Assembly (NCBI GenBank): GCA_903919975.1
Contig: CAIXKE010000038.1
Span: 1 to 64,000 of the forward strand
DNA length: 64,000 nt
Reading direction: 5' to 3'
Origin: Akkermansiaceae bacterium
GTDB lineage: Bacteria; Verrucomicrobiota; Verrucomicrobiia; Verrucomicrobiales; Akkermansiaceae
A program made the translations under genes and the position numbers. The notes below the pieces were generated by a model that saw only the letters and a program-made list of their open reading frames with translations, was not told the origin of the DNA and searched no databases. Position 1 is the first letter of the stretch; each line of letters opens with the position of its first letter. Shown piece by piece: positions 45,632-55,022 of the stretch.

Positions 45632-46012
45632 TCAACGAAGGGTCGGAGAAGCCAGAAACGGCTCGGTCTTTGATTCCTGCCCGTAAAAAAGCGGGTCGAA
45701 AATCGGGTCTTTCTTGGCCAAAGCGGTGAGAAGATACAACGCCGCCACGAAAACGCCACCGGCACCGAAGATCCAGTAAATCGCCTTCTTCTCATGGTTG
45801 AGGTGCATGAAGATGGCGGCTACCAACGTGGCCTTGGTCGTGGCGATGAGTAGGCCGAGCACGCAGTCCGCCGCATCAAAACCATGACCGCCCACATCGA
45901 GGGCGGGCACAGTGGCAACGAGCACGGTAGCGATGGTGCCCGCGAACAGCACAAGGCCGATCAGGCCATAGAGGCGGAGCGATTTGCGGATTGCTTCAGG
46001 AGTATCTGCCAT
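45632..46012 (-). CDS. coxD: Cytochrome c oxidase subunit IV-like
   Basis: 126 residues with three membrane helices (about 13-34, 46-70, 80-100). The second contains TTKATLVAAIFMHLNHEKKA, the motif typical of prokaryotic subunit IV (KA-x-LV-x-x-FMHL). It follows subunit III in the transcript. Confidence 0.8.
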   Translation of the reverse strand: MADTPEAIRKSLRLYGLIGLVLFAGTIATVLVATVPALDVGGHGFDAADCVLGLLIATTKATLVAAIFMHLNHEKKAIYWIFGAGGVFVAALYLLTALAKKDPIFDPLFYGQESKTEPFLASPTLR

Positions 46013-46048
46013 GGGATGAGGAGATTTGAGATTTGAGATTTGAGAAGA

Positions 46049-47662
46049 TTACATCAGGTAGAAAATCGGAAAGGCGAAGATCCAGACCAAGTCCACGAAG
46101 TGCCAGAACAGACCGCCGATCTCGACCCGGTTGGCGAGCCATTCAGGGTTGGTGTCATACATTTTCCGGCCGAAGAAGAGATAGTAGCACAGCACCAGCG
46201 CACCGCCAATCACGTGCAAGCCGTGGAGACCGGTAATGGTGAAATAAATCGCGTAGTAGGTGTTCCACGCCGGAGTGAATTTTGAGGCGAATCGGATCTG
46301 CTCGCGCGGCAATTCCAGGTGCGGGAAAGTGTGCTTGGCCTCGCGCCCGTGGTAATCCGGGCCCATGAATTCTTCCTTGATGGCAATCTCCTCCCGGTCG
46401 CGATCCACCTCATCGGCCATAGCGACGAATTCCTTCCAACCAATGCGATAACGCTCCTTGGCGGTGGGCTCGTATTTGGCTTTGCCGGTCTTTTCATCGA
46501 CACCGTGACGCTCCAGAAGCTCCTTCTCGATCTTGGCAACCTGACCCTTGTTCCATTCCCACGCATCTTTGGCAAAGGGATGATTCTTGATCAACCACGA
46601 GTTTTCGACGGCCACCATCGGGTCTTGGCCCTTTTCGACCGCCTTCATCGCCAGATGGCGGAAGTCGATGGCATCCACGTAGTGCAAACCCATCGGACTG
46701 GCGAGCATCTTGCCATCCACCAAAGTATCATCACGCAGGCGGGACTGAGTGGCGCCTTCCTGAATGTCCCTTGGCTTGAAATCGAACATCGCCGGTGGGT
46801 CAACCTTAAACGCGACTGTTCCAATTTCAGTTAGAACATGCGGAGCGATGGTGTCGGCATCGATGTTGACGCCGGAAGAAACCTCCCAACCGCGCTTTCC
46901 CGGGTTGTTCTTCTTTGCCTCTACCCACTCCTTGCGGAGTTCGGCGGTGCGGACGGCACCATTGTGGGAGCGGGCGTCAAGATGAGACTCCTGCAAGCGG
47001 GACAGAAGTTCAACGGAAAGAGGCTCTCCGGCTTTGGCTAGGGTTTCAGCGGGCTTGCCTTCATCGGTGATGGCGGACACATCGGCCGCCAGAACGATCT
47101 TGGATTTCCGGTGCTCGGCCTGGCTGAGGAGCTCCTCCACCCATGGCTTATGAAAACGCACGATGTTGAATGTCAGGCCGGAAGTTTCCACTTGGATCTG
47201 GTTCTCCTCGATCTTCTGGCCATGATGATTCAGAACCTCCTTTCCGTCTTCCATTTCGTAACCAAGATGCCCTTCGATGACCGTGTAATCATTGAGGCGC
47301 ACTGCTTGGTGATGGAACTTCACGTTGTATTCGAGTCCCTTGAGCACCATGAAGATCGCGGCGCAGGCGATCGTAATCCCCATGAAGAATTGGAATTTCC
47401 GCCATTGGCGCATTTTCAACGATGCCCAAGCGAAGACCACCGTCACGGATGAACCGATTAGAATAAACGTGTTGATCAAACCGGGCAGCACCGGAAGTGT
47501 CCGCTCGGGCCACGGGTAATCCGCGCCGAGGCGGAGAAACACGTAGGCCGAGAAAAATCCGCCGAAGAGCATGACCTCGGAAGCGAGGAACAGCCAGATC
47601 GCGATCTTCGAGTTGAAGAGGCCGGTGTCCTTCCGGGGAGTGACGATATAAGGAATTTCCAT
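46049..47662 (-). CDS. coxC: Cytochrome c oxidase subunit III with a ~345-residue insertion
   Basis: 537 residues against about 190-280 for the family. Residues 1-117 give the first helices with KGLEY near 108-112. From about 463 the remaining helices resume (NTYYAIYFTITGLHGLHVIG, EIGGLFWHFVDLVWIFAFPI). Between them, residues about 118-462 are soluble, charged, mostly helical, without CxxCH or other cofactor motifs. The frame is continuous. It is likely a lineage-specific extramembrane domain between helices 3 and 4. Confidence 0.88.
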   Translation of the reverse strand: MEIPYIVTPRKDTGLFNSKIAIWLFLASEVMLFGGFFSAYVFLRLGADYPWPERTLPVLPGLINTFILIGSSVTVVFAWASLKMRQWRKFQFFMGITIACAAIFMVLKGLEYNVKFHHQAVRLNDYTVIEGHLGYEMEDGKEVLNHHGQKIEENQIQVETSGLTFNIVRFHKPWVEELLSQAEHRKSKIVLAADVSAITDEGKPAETLAKAGEPLSVELLSRLQESHLDARSHNGAVRTAELRKEWVEAKKNNPGKRGWEVSSGVNIDADTIAPHVLTEIGTVAFKVDPPAMFDFKPRDIQEGATQSRLRDDTLVDGKMLASPMGLHYVDAIDFRHLAMKAVEKGQDPMVAVENSWLIKNHPFAKDAWEWNKGQVAKIEKELLERHGVDEKTGKAKYEPTAKERYRIGWKEFVAMADEVDRDREEIAIKEEFMGPDYHGREAKHTFPHLELPREQIRFASKFTPAWNTYYAIYFTITGLHGLHVIGGALVLCYYLFFGRKMYDTNPEWLANRVEIGGLFWHFVDLVWIFAFPIFYLM

Positions 47663-47717
47663 GGATGAAAAGTTGCTAGTGATTCAAGGTTCGGTTTTCA
47701 GGAAAAGAAAACCGGAC

Positions 47718-49583
47718 TCAGTGCTTGGTATTAGGCTTTTTAGGTTCCTCCCACTGCGGAATGAAATCCTCCTCATGGTCCGGGCGGCTGTATTCGTAGG
47801 GACCACGGTAAACAGCAGGATCGAATGTGAAATTGCCATGTCCCGGAGGCGTCGGCGTCGCCCACTCGAGTGTGGTGGCATTCCAGGGATTGTCGCTTTC
47901 GACTTTTTTCCCGGTTTTCCATGAGATGAACAAGTTGATGATGAAGGGAATCTGAGCAAGCGCCAATGTCCATGCTCCCATGGACATGATGATGTTCATA
48001 TCAATATGGGTGGCCACGGTGTTGCCGAAAACATTCACGCTGTCGGCCGCCTTCGAGAGATAGGCGTCGCCACCATTATACCAGCGGCGGTGGAAACCGG
48101 CCATGCCTTGCAGGAGCATCGGGAAGAAAATCAGGTTCATGCAGATCAAGCTCGGCCAGAAGTGCAGGTGATTGAGCGTCGGACTCATGAAGCGGCCCGT
48201 GATCTTCGGATACCAATGAAGGACACCGGCGAAGAAGCCGAAGAGAATGCCGGGTGCCACGACGTAGTGGAAGTGACCGATCACGTAATAGGTATCGTGC
48301 AGGTGAAGATCCGCGAGGTTGAAGGCGAGCGGCAGTCCCGTTAGACCGCCGATACCGAACATCGGGATGAACGCGCAGGCCCAGAGCATTGGTGGCGTGA
48401 AGCGGATGGAGCCGCCCCAGAGCGAGATCAACATCGAGGTGATGATGACCACCGATGGCACCGAGATGAGAACGGTCGTCGTTTGGAAGAAAGTGGAAAC
48501 GGCAGCTCCCATGCCGGTCATATACATGTGGTGGGCCCAGACGATGAAGGAGAGGAAACCGAGCACGAGGACCGAATAGACCATCGACTTATAACCCCAC
48601 AGTGGCTTGCGGGTATTGGCCGGAATGATTTCCGAAACGCAGGCGAAGGCGGGAAGCAGAAGCACATAGACCTCCGGGTGACCGAGGAACCAGAACAAGT
48701 GCTGGAACAACAAAGGTGAACCACCGCCCGAGAGATCGGCGAGTCCCTCGCTCTTGGTAAACAAACCGGAAGGCATGAAGAACGATGAATGTACCACGCG
48801 ATCCATCAACTGCATGATGCCTGCTGCTTCCAGAGGAGGGAAGGCCAACAAGAGAAGGAACGCGGTGACCAGCATCGACCACACAAAAAATGGCATGCGC
48901 ATCCAAGTCATGCCACGGGCGCGCAGGTTGATGATGGTGGTGATGAAATTCACCGAGCCCAACAGCGACGAGGTAATCAAACACACCAACCCGATCAACC
49001 ACTGCGTCTGGCCGGCGAGCCATTGGTTCACCACTTGGCCATCGGCGAATCCGGCGAGCGGCGAATAATTGGTCCAACCGGACTTGGCGGCGCCTGACTC
49101 CAAGAAGAACGAACCACACATGATGAGACCACCCAGAAGATAGACCCAGTAGCTTGCCATGTTAAGCTTGGGGAAGGCCATGTCCGGCGCGCCAATCTGG
49201 AGCGGCGTGACGTAGTTTCCAAATGCGCCGAATCCCAACGGCACAATGCCCAGGAACACCATGATGGTGCCGTGCATGGCACCGAACATGTTATAAGTTT
49301 CGCCCGTCACCTTGCCGTCCTGCAGCCAGCGGGCTTTCCAGCCGTCGGTGAAAATCCAACTCATCCATTCCGGCAATGGTTGGTGGGGATATGCGATACT
49401 CCAGCGCATCACCATCATCAGGTAAAATCCAAAGGCCAGAAAGCACATCGCCGTGATGCCATACTGGAGACCAATCATCTTGTGATCCGTGGAAAACACG
49501 TATTTCTGGATGAATCCAGGATTGTGATGATGGTCGTCGTGGTGGGCATCGTGCCCGGTGTGTGTGGTGGCGTGAGAGCTCAT
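47718..49583 (-). CDS. ctaD: Cytochrome c oxidase subunit I (aa3-type, A family)
   Basis: 621 residues and 12 helices. Metal ligands and channel residues are intact: haem a His in MFGAMHGTIMVFLG, the CuB site with GHPEVYVLLLPAF and VWAHHMYMTGM, and both haem ligands in IGHFHYVVAPG. The Glu of GHPEV marks an A1-type proton channel. The N-terminus is His-rich (11 His in the first 20), which could bind metal. This is the catalytic subunit, so the CcoN-like gene in the same cluster is not needed for oxygen reduction. Confidence 0.95.
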   Translation of the reverse strand: MSSHATTHTGHDAHHDDHHHNPGFIQKYVFSTDHKMIGLQYGITAMCFLAFGFYLMMVMRWSIAYPHQPLPEWMSWIFTDGWKARWLQDGKVTGETYNMFGAMHGTIMVFLGIVPLGFGAFGNYVTPLQIGAPDMAFPKLNMASYWVYLLGGLIMCGSFFLESGAAKSGWTNYSPLAGFADGQVVNQWLAGQTQWLIGLVCLITSSLLGSVNFITTIINLRARGMTWMRMPFFVWSMLVTAFLLLLAFPPLEAAGIMQLMDRVVHSSFFMPSGLFTKSEGLADLSGGGSPLLFQHLFWFLGHPEVYVLLLPAFACVSEIIPANTRKPLWGYKSMVYSVLVLGFLSFIVWAHHMYMTGMGAAVSTFFQTTTVLISVPSVVIITSMLISLWGGSIRFTPPMLWACAFIPMFGIGGLTGLPLAFNLADLHLHDTYYVIGHFHYVVAPGILFGFFAGVLHWYPKITGRFMSPTLNHLHFWPSLICMNLIFFPMLLQGMAGFHRRWYNGGDAYLSKAADSVNVFGNTVATHIDMNIIMSMGAWTLALAQIPFIINLFISWKTGKKVESDNPWNATTLEWATPTPPGHGNFTFDPAVYRGPYEYSRPDHEEDFIPQWEEPKKPNTKH

Positions 49584-49782
49584 GGTTCCGTCTTGCGGCG
49601 TTGGTTAATCCAGATCATGGCATGTGAATAGCAAAAAATGCGTGGCGCGTCTTAAGAATTCAAAAGCATGCTGAAGGATTAGGGTCGAGGTTCTTGGAAA
49701 ATCAAAAAAGAATTGGTTATTTGAGAAGCGTGGCGGGGAAAGCCGGCCCGTTCAGGACCGCTTTCCCTGAGATACATGGAAC

Positions 49783-50574
49783 TCAGGGAGTTACTTTGGG
49801 GGCAGCTACCGGTGCGGCGATGGGAGCCAGACTGATGGGATCGACCATGGCTTTCGGATCGAGTGGCTCGCCGGGCAGCGCCTTGAGGTGATCGGCTTCG
49901 AGTTCCGCAGCGGTGAGTTGCAAGCCCTTGTTGGCGCGGGCGTCGGAAATTTCCATCGCTGCTTTGGCCATTTCCACCGTGATGACATCGCCGGTGCTAT
50001 TACCGAAATTATTCCGGACGAAAGTCATAATGCCCGCGAGGTCGGCGGGCGAGAGGCCGGCACCTTGAGCGGCCATGCCTGCCCCATAGCTTTTTCCGGT
50101 GCTGATCGGACCTTGCAGGCCATTGAGAATGATCATGGCGAAACGGTCGGTTTCTCCGAGCACCCATTTAGATCCGACGAGCGACGGGAAATTCGCGCCA
50201 TCGCCCTTGGCATCCGGGCCATGGCAACCATTGCACTTGGCGGAGTATATCTTGGAGCCTTTCGCCATGTATGCAGCGAGCGCTTCCTTGGGCTGCGGCC
50301 CGGACTCCGCCGTGCCGGGGGCGGGCGTGCGGACATAGCCTTCGCGGAAGGACGAGCCGTAGGAAAACAATTTGCCCGCGCCACCTAGAATGCCGCCAGC
50401 GATGATCGCGACGACGCCGCAAGCGGCGAGAATCCAGAGGTTGATCGGCTCGGAGCCATTATCGGCGATCCGTTTTTCACGGGCGGCGGCGGCGGCCTCG
50501 AGAATCACGCGGCCATGGGCCTCGGTCACATTGATCGAGTCCTCAAGGTCAGGTTGATGATTGGGAGAAGACAT
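49783..50574 (-). CDS. Membrane-anchored monohaem cytochrome c
   Basis: 263 residues. One membrane helix (about 48-70) is followed by a single cytochrome c domain, CNGCHG near 116 with a distal Met candidate in GAGMAAQG. The start at 50574 (MSSPNHQ) was chosen over an 11-codon extension. It lies directly after the CcoO-like gene in the transcript, where a CcoP subunit would be, but has one haem rather than two. Confidence 0.8.
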   Translation of the reverse strand: MSSPNHQPDLEDSINVTEAHGRVILEAAAAAREKRIADNGSEPINLWILAACGVVAIIAGGILGGAGKLFSYGSSFREGYVRTPAPGTAESGPQPKEALAAYMAKGSKIYSAKCNGCHGPDAKGDGANFPSLVGSKWVLGETDRFAMIILNGLQGPISTGKSYGAGMAAQGAGLSPADLAGIMTFVRNNFGNSTGDVITVEMAKAAMEISDARANKGLQLTAAELEADHLKALPGEPLDPKAMVDPISLAPIAAPVAAPKVTP

Positions 50575-50603
50575 GGTGGAAATTGGATGGGGTGGGGAAA
50601 AAT

Positions 50604-51311
50604 TCAATTCTCGGCGTCCTTTTTCGCCGGAGCGAAATTCAGCGCGGCCGGAGCCTTTTGGTCCTTTTTGAGGGACAGGAGATAGGAAACCAAGGCACGG
50701 GCGTCGGAATTGGGAATCAACTCATGGTTTTCTCCGGCATCCACCTTGATCGCATCGGCGGAAGGGCTGCCCTTGATTTCACGCTTCTCGAACAGAAACG
50801 GATGTGGCGGGCAATTGGATCTCCACAATTTCGGATTGTTGCGGGGATTGTAGAGACGCTCATACAACCAAGCGGCAGGATCGCCACCGGCGGCATATTC
50901 GGTTTCCACGCGGCGGCCGAGGTTCGACAGATCCGGGCCGAAACGCATCACCCCTATCTGGGCGAATTTCTCGCCGAAGAAATCGTAGGCATTCGTTTCG
51001 CGGCGGGTATCACCGCGGTCGGCATCCGACTTCAGGCCACCCCAGTTAGGCCGATACAGATCATTGCCGGCATAGGTCGGGCGCACCACTTGCGTGTGGC
51101 ACTGATAGCAACCGTTTTCAGCATAAACCAAAGCACCATCGGCAATCCGGCCGGTACGTTTCGGATAGAAAAAACCCTTAGCGCCATCCTTCGCTTCGGA
51201 GAGAGCGATCGGGGCGAGATTGCGCATTTTGAAATACGGGACCACGACGACCGTCAGCCATGCGATGCCGAAACTGGCGGAAAGACCGAGAATGAAAGTG
51301 CGGAGGCTCAT
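50604..51311 (-). CDS. CcoO/FixO-like monohaem cytochrome c
   Basis: 235 residues. An N-terminal helix (about 7-27) precedes a CcoO domain with YAENGCYQCHTQVVRPTYAG near 65 and the family-typical GPDLSNLGRRVE near 126. In cbb3 oxidases CcoO passes electrons to CcoN. Here its membrane partner lacks the catalytic metal ligands, so its electrons may instead go to the aa3 oxidase. Confidence 0.85.
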   Translation of the reverse strand: MSLRTFILGLSASFGIAWLTVVVVPYFKMRNLAPIALSEAKDGAKGFFYPKRTGRIADGALVYAENGCYQCHTQVVRPTYAGNDLYRPNWGGLKSDADRGDTRRETNAYDFFGEKFAQIGVMRFGPDLSNLGRRVETEYAAGGDPAAWLYERLYNPRNNPKLWRSNCPPHPFLFEKREIKGSPSADAIKVDAGENHELIPNSDARALVSYLLSLKKDQKAPAALNFAPAKKDAEN

Positions 51312-51356
51312 TTGAAAAAGATTTGAGATTTGAAATTTGAGATTTGAAATTTCATC

Positions 51357-52865
51357 TCAGTGGGCGGCGGCGTGGCCGGGGCCCGCATTGTCGATATCTC
51401 CCTCTTCACCATGCGGGCTGCTGCCGTGGGCATCATGAGAGGAAACCAAAAGTGTCGGGTGCAAACTGCGGCGGCCGAGGCGCATCCACATCAGCGCGAG
51501 GTGAAGGAAGAAGAAGACATTCGAGAAAAGAATCAAACTCCAAGAAAATGTCGACGCCACGGCATAGGGAATGGCGCGCGAAGCGGCATCTTCCCACGGC
51601 TGCTGCCAATCCTCTTGGCCAGCACCTTGCAAAAGCCCCCCGAACAACGCGATCAAGGCGACGAATACAACGCCATAAGCCGAGAATAGAAAATGCATTT
51701 TAATCAACCTGCGGGAAAGCCATTCACGGCGTGTCACGCGGGGCACGATGAAATACGTCGCGCCAAACATCACCAGAGTGAAGAATCCATAAATCGCGAG
51801 CACGTCGAAGCCGTATCCCGAGAGCGAGAATTGGGTCATCTTCAGGGTGGAGCCCGGCAGGTTCAGGAGCACTGCGGCGACCGCGAGCACGGCCAGTCCG
51901 ATGATGCCGGCCATGGTGAAACGCAGCGATGGGCTTTCCGCCAAAGTTTTTGGACAAGAGAGCATTGTCCGGATGAGATTGAACCCGGCCGCACATGCCG
52001 GAATGAATAGCAACGCGGTGGCGGCAGCTCCGAGATATGGCAGGAAAAATGGGATTGGAGCGCCTGCGAGTTTCTGCATACCCGCCCATGGCGCGATGAT
52101 CGCCAACGACCAGAAACCCAGTTTTGCCAGTGAATAACTGAAAACCGGACGGCCGGTCACTTTAGGAGCCAGATAATAGGCGGCACCCAAGGCCACCGGC
52201 GTGAAGAACAGGAAAATCATCGCGGATTTGAACCATGCGTTGATCCCTGCGGCCATGACCGGATGACCGGGCATGCAATGCAGCAGCGTGTTCGCGGTGA
52301 TGAAAACCCACGGAAACCAGATCATCGCGGCGAGGATATACCATTGCGAGATAAAGACATGGCCCTCAGGACGCACACGGAATTGAATGAACGACCAAAT
52401 CAGAATCGCGCAGTAGCTGACCAAGAGGACTGGCCAAGCGAATGCGGGAAACTCCATCCATGGCATGCCGGTGCCATATCCTGCGAGAATCCCCACCACG
52501 CCGAGACCCACACCGAGATTCCAGACATGTCCGGCAGCGAGGATGGTGCCGACGGCGTTGCATTCCTTGCGGGAAAGCCGCGCCATCAGCCAGATAATCA
52601 CGGCAAATGCGGCCTGCATTCCCCAGCCGTAGACCAAGGCATTCATGTGCGCGGGGAAAGCCCGGCCGTAGGTGAGCCATGCGCAATCCGCTAAAAATCC
52701 CGGGTTGTGCACTTTCGCCGAAGCGATTACGCCCAGCAAAATCGATACAGCAAGCCATGCCGCGCCGCTGGTTAGGAAAAACATCACCGGATGGCGCAGC
52801 GAGCGATCAATGCTCGCACGGAGCAAGGCATCCTGATCGGTAGTGGTGGTGGAGTCGGAAGACAT
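51357..52865 (-). CDS. CcoN-like protein lacking CuB and high-spin haem ligands
   Basis: 502 residues and about 12 helices, clearly homologous to cbb3 subunit I (GRPVFSYSLAKLGFWSL; FFTLVMFGATYFIVPRVTRR). Aligned by eye to Pseudomonas CcoN, only the helix-2 haem His is kept (His73 in AFPAHMNALVYGWG). The CuB ligands are replaced: WYGHN becomes WFKSA (Ser214) and GPHHL becomes GMQKL (Gln264, Lys265). The helix-10 haem pair H-x-H becomes Phe353 and Val355. It therefore cannot be a normal oxygen-reducing centre. It is encoded with CcoO-like and two cytochromes c between ACIII and the aa3 oxidase. Confidence 0.85.
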   Translation of the reverse strand: MSSDSTTTTDQDALLRASIDRSLRHPVMFFLTSGAAWLAVSILLGVIASAKVHNPGFLADCAWLTYGRAFPAHMNALVYGWGMQAAFAVIIWLMARLSRKECNAVGTILAAGHVWNLGVGLGVVGILAGYGTGMPWMEFPAFAWPVLLVSYCAILIWSFIQFRVRPEGHVFISQWYILAAMIWFPWVFITANTLLHCMPGHPVMAAGINAWFKSAMIFLFFTPVALGAAYYLAPKVTGRPVFSYSLAKLGFWSLAIIAPWAGMQKLAGAPIPFFLPYLGAAATALLFIPACAAGFNLIRTMLSCPKTLAESPSLRFTMAGIIGLAVLAVAAVLLNLPGSTLKMTQFSLSGYGFDVLAIYGFFTLVMFGATYFIVPRVTRREWLSRRLIKMHFLFSAYGVVFVALIALFGGLLQGAGQEDWQQPWEDAASRAIPYAVASTFSWSLILFSNVFFFLHLALMWMRLGRRSLHPTLLVSSHDAHGSSPHGEEGDIDNAGPGHAAAH

Positions 52866-52893
52866 CGGCTTTTAAAATGAAAGAATTGGAAAA

Positions 52894-53649
52894 TCAGGGT
52901 TGCGTGAGATCCTGAACGGTGAGCGGCGGTTTGCCCACTTCACTGCGCAGAGCGGCGACTTGTGCGGGCGTCACAGCGGATGCCTTGTTGCCAAAGCTAT
53001 TGCGGACATAAGTGAGGACACCGGCGATCTGCTCATCCGTCTGATAGGCCATCTGCGTCATACCGGCGGCGAAGTTGTATTCTTTTCCAGAAACAGTGAT
53101 CGGACCCTGAAGACCGCGCAGCTGAATGCGAATCAGGTTGGAAACCGGGCCGTCCACCCAGTTTGAACCTGCGAGCGGCGGAGCGATCAGTCCTCCCTCA
53201 CCATTCTGGCCATGGCACGCGGCGCAAACCATGAACTGGACCTTGCCGATCGCCATCACCGCAGGATCGATCGGACTGGCTTCAGCGGGGGCCGCATCAA
53301 TCGCAGCCGTATTCACCGGAGGCGCGGCCGCGATTTTCTCCGCTGTCGGCGATCCGGGAATCACCTGCTCGGGTTTCTCGACTGCGGTTGGCTTGCTCGA
53401 TGCGAGCTTTGTAGCCACTGTCGGGATGGCAGCGGTGACCGCCTCTTTCTTGAGTGAAGCGGCTTGAGCAACCTCAATCTTAGCCTTGGTTTCATAGCGG
53501 GCTTTAGCGACCGCATCTTCAAGGGTTTCGGGCTTGGTGCGGTTGAACAGCGCGATCACCGCAAGCAGCACGGCGAAAATGAAGAAGGCACCAAGGCCCC
53601 ACCAGAATGTGGTGAAGCGGATGATCGAGTTGTCGCGATTGGGGTCCAT
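52894..53649 (-). CDS. Membrane-anchored monohaem cytochrome c
   Basis: 251 residues. A membrane helix (about 15-34) is followed by an Ala/Pro/Lys-rich linker (about 45-130) and a cytochrome c domain with CAACHGQNGEG near 147. It shares its C-terminal layout (GLQGPI, then LTYVRNSFGN) with the cytochrome at 49783, so the two probably arose by duplication. It lies between ActF and the CcoN-like gene, a good position for an electron carrier out of ACIII. Confidence 0.82.
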   Translation of the reverse strand: MDPNRDNSIIRFTTFWWGLGAFFIFAVLLAVIALFNRTKPETLEDAVAKARYETKAKIEVAQAASLKKEAVTAAIPTVATKLASSKPTAVEKPEQVIPGSPTAEKIAAAPPVNTAAIDAAPAEASPIDPAVMAIGKVQFMVCAACHGQNGEGGLIAPPLAGSNWVDGPVSNLIRIQLRGLQGPITVSGKEYNFAAGMTQMAYQTDEQIAGVLTYVRNSFGNKASAVTPAQVAALRSEVGKPPLTVQDLTQP

Positions 53650-53666
53650 GTGCGGGAAAAAGAATA

Positions 53667-54998
53667 TCAGTTGGAAAGATTGGCGGACTCAAGGATGCGC
53701 GGATCCCGGTTCGGATAGAGCGAGTGCTGGCCGATGGCGCGCAGAAGGAAAAACAGGAATGCCGCACCGATGGTGATAAAGGCGAGGATGTCACCCAAGA
53801 ACGCGCCGGAAATGGCAACTTGGATCGGACCCAGACCAGCGAAAGCATCTCCCTGACTCATGTGCGTGCCACCCAGCGAAACACCTCGCTCTGGGATGGT
53901 GATCAGATAGTGATCCAGCGCATGCATGCAGAGCGTGTAAACTGCCATGATCGAAAGCGTCTTCGGGTTTCTCTTCAACCAAGCTTGCAGCAGGATGACG
54001 AATGGCACGACGAAGTGGCCGAAGACCAAGGCGATCATTCCGATGTTCCAATTACCGGTATTGCGGATCAGGAAATACGAGGTTTCCTCGGTGATACCGG
54101 CATACCAAATCAAGAAATACTGCGAGAAAGCGATGTAGGCCCAGAAGGTGGTGAAGGCGAAGAGCAGCTTGCCCATGATATGGAAATGCTCAGGACCGGT
54201 GACATTCTTGAGGTGGCCTTGGCTCTTCAACCAAGCACACACGAGGATGATGACCGCCATCGAGTTGAGCGCGGAACCGGCGAACAAATAAACACCCCAC
54301 ATCGTGGAGAACCACTTGTAGTCGAGAGCCATCATGAAATCGAAGCCCGTGAAGGTGATCGTCAGCGCGAAAATAATCAGCGTGTAGGTCGAGTGAAAAC
54401 GGGCTTGGAACAGGCGCTTGGTGCCGGGATTCGCATCGGTATCTTGCGCGATCGAAAGCTTGCGCAGGAAAATGATCACACAGCTCAATCCAACACCCCA
54501 GAAGATCACGCGACCATACCAGAACGGCAAGTTCATGAACCAATGCTTGTTATAGAGCAGGTGATCGACGTGATGCAGGTGCTCTTTCACATCGCCGCCA
54601 TGCGCGCCGCGATGGATGTTCATCCATTCATACAGGTATTGTTGAACCTGCGGGCAGAGCAGCGGGAGACCGAAGAGAAACATCCATGGATAGGTCGAAC
54701 CGAGGTTTTCAAAGGTCCGGCGGACGGATGTCCCCCAGCCCGAGTTCGAGACGTTGTGAAGCAAGGTCCAGAAACAACCGCCGATCGACAGAGTCAGGAA
54801 GAAGTAAAACGCGAACAACCAGGAGTATGCGTAGCTTCCCTTGGTAGCGTTCGAGGCGAAGAAGAGCAGATAGAAGCTGAAAACAGTGCCGAGGACAGCA
54901 ATGGCCATGGCGATGTTTTTCGCCTTGGCAACCTTCGAGTTGTCAAGGTGATCGCCATTGATGGCGATGTCTGCAGAAGTGACGTGGTGGTGAGCCAT
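53667..54998 (-). CDS. actF: Alternative complex III subunit ActF (NrfD-like)
   Basis: 443 residues with about 10 membrane helices, a second NrfD/PsrC-like subunit as in known ACIII. Conserved blocks include GGCFWTLLHNVSNSGWGTSV near 75 and MNIHRGAHG near 128. In ACIII structures the ActC/ActF pair spans the membrane, and ActC holds the main quinol site. It starts just after ActE. Confidence 0.88.
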   Translation of the reverse strand: MAHHHVTSADIAINGDHLDNSKVAKAKNIAMAIAVLGTVFSFYLLFFASNATKGSYAYSWLFAFYFFLTLSIGGCFWTLLHNVSNSGWGTSVRRTFENLGSTYPWMFLFGLPLLCPQVQQYLYEWMNIHRGAHGGDVKEHLHHVDHLLYNKHWFMNLPFWYGRVIFWGVGLSCVIIFLRKLSIAQDTDANPGTKRLFQARFHSTYTLIIFALTITFTGFDFMMALDYKWFSTMWGVYLFAGSALNSMAVIILVCAWLKSQGHLKNVTGPEHFHIMGKLLFAFTTFWAYIAFSQYFLIWYAGITEETSYFLIRNTGNWNIGMIALVFGHFVVPFVILLQAWLKRNPKTLSIMAVYTLCMHALDHYLITIPERGVSLGGTHMSQGDAFAGLGPIQVAISGAFLGDILAFITIGAAFLFFLLRAIGQHSLYPNRDPRILESANLSN

Positions 54999-55022
54999 TT
55001 CGGTGAATTTCAGAGAGATTGA

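Noticed and set aside
51357-52865. A functional cbb3 oxygen reductase
   Set aside because: The first reading was a second terminal oxidase, but the CuB and haem b3 ligands are missing on alignment.
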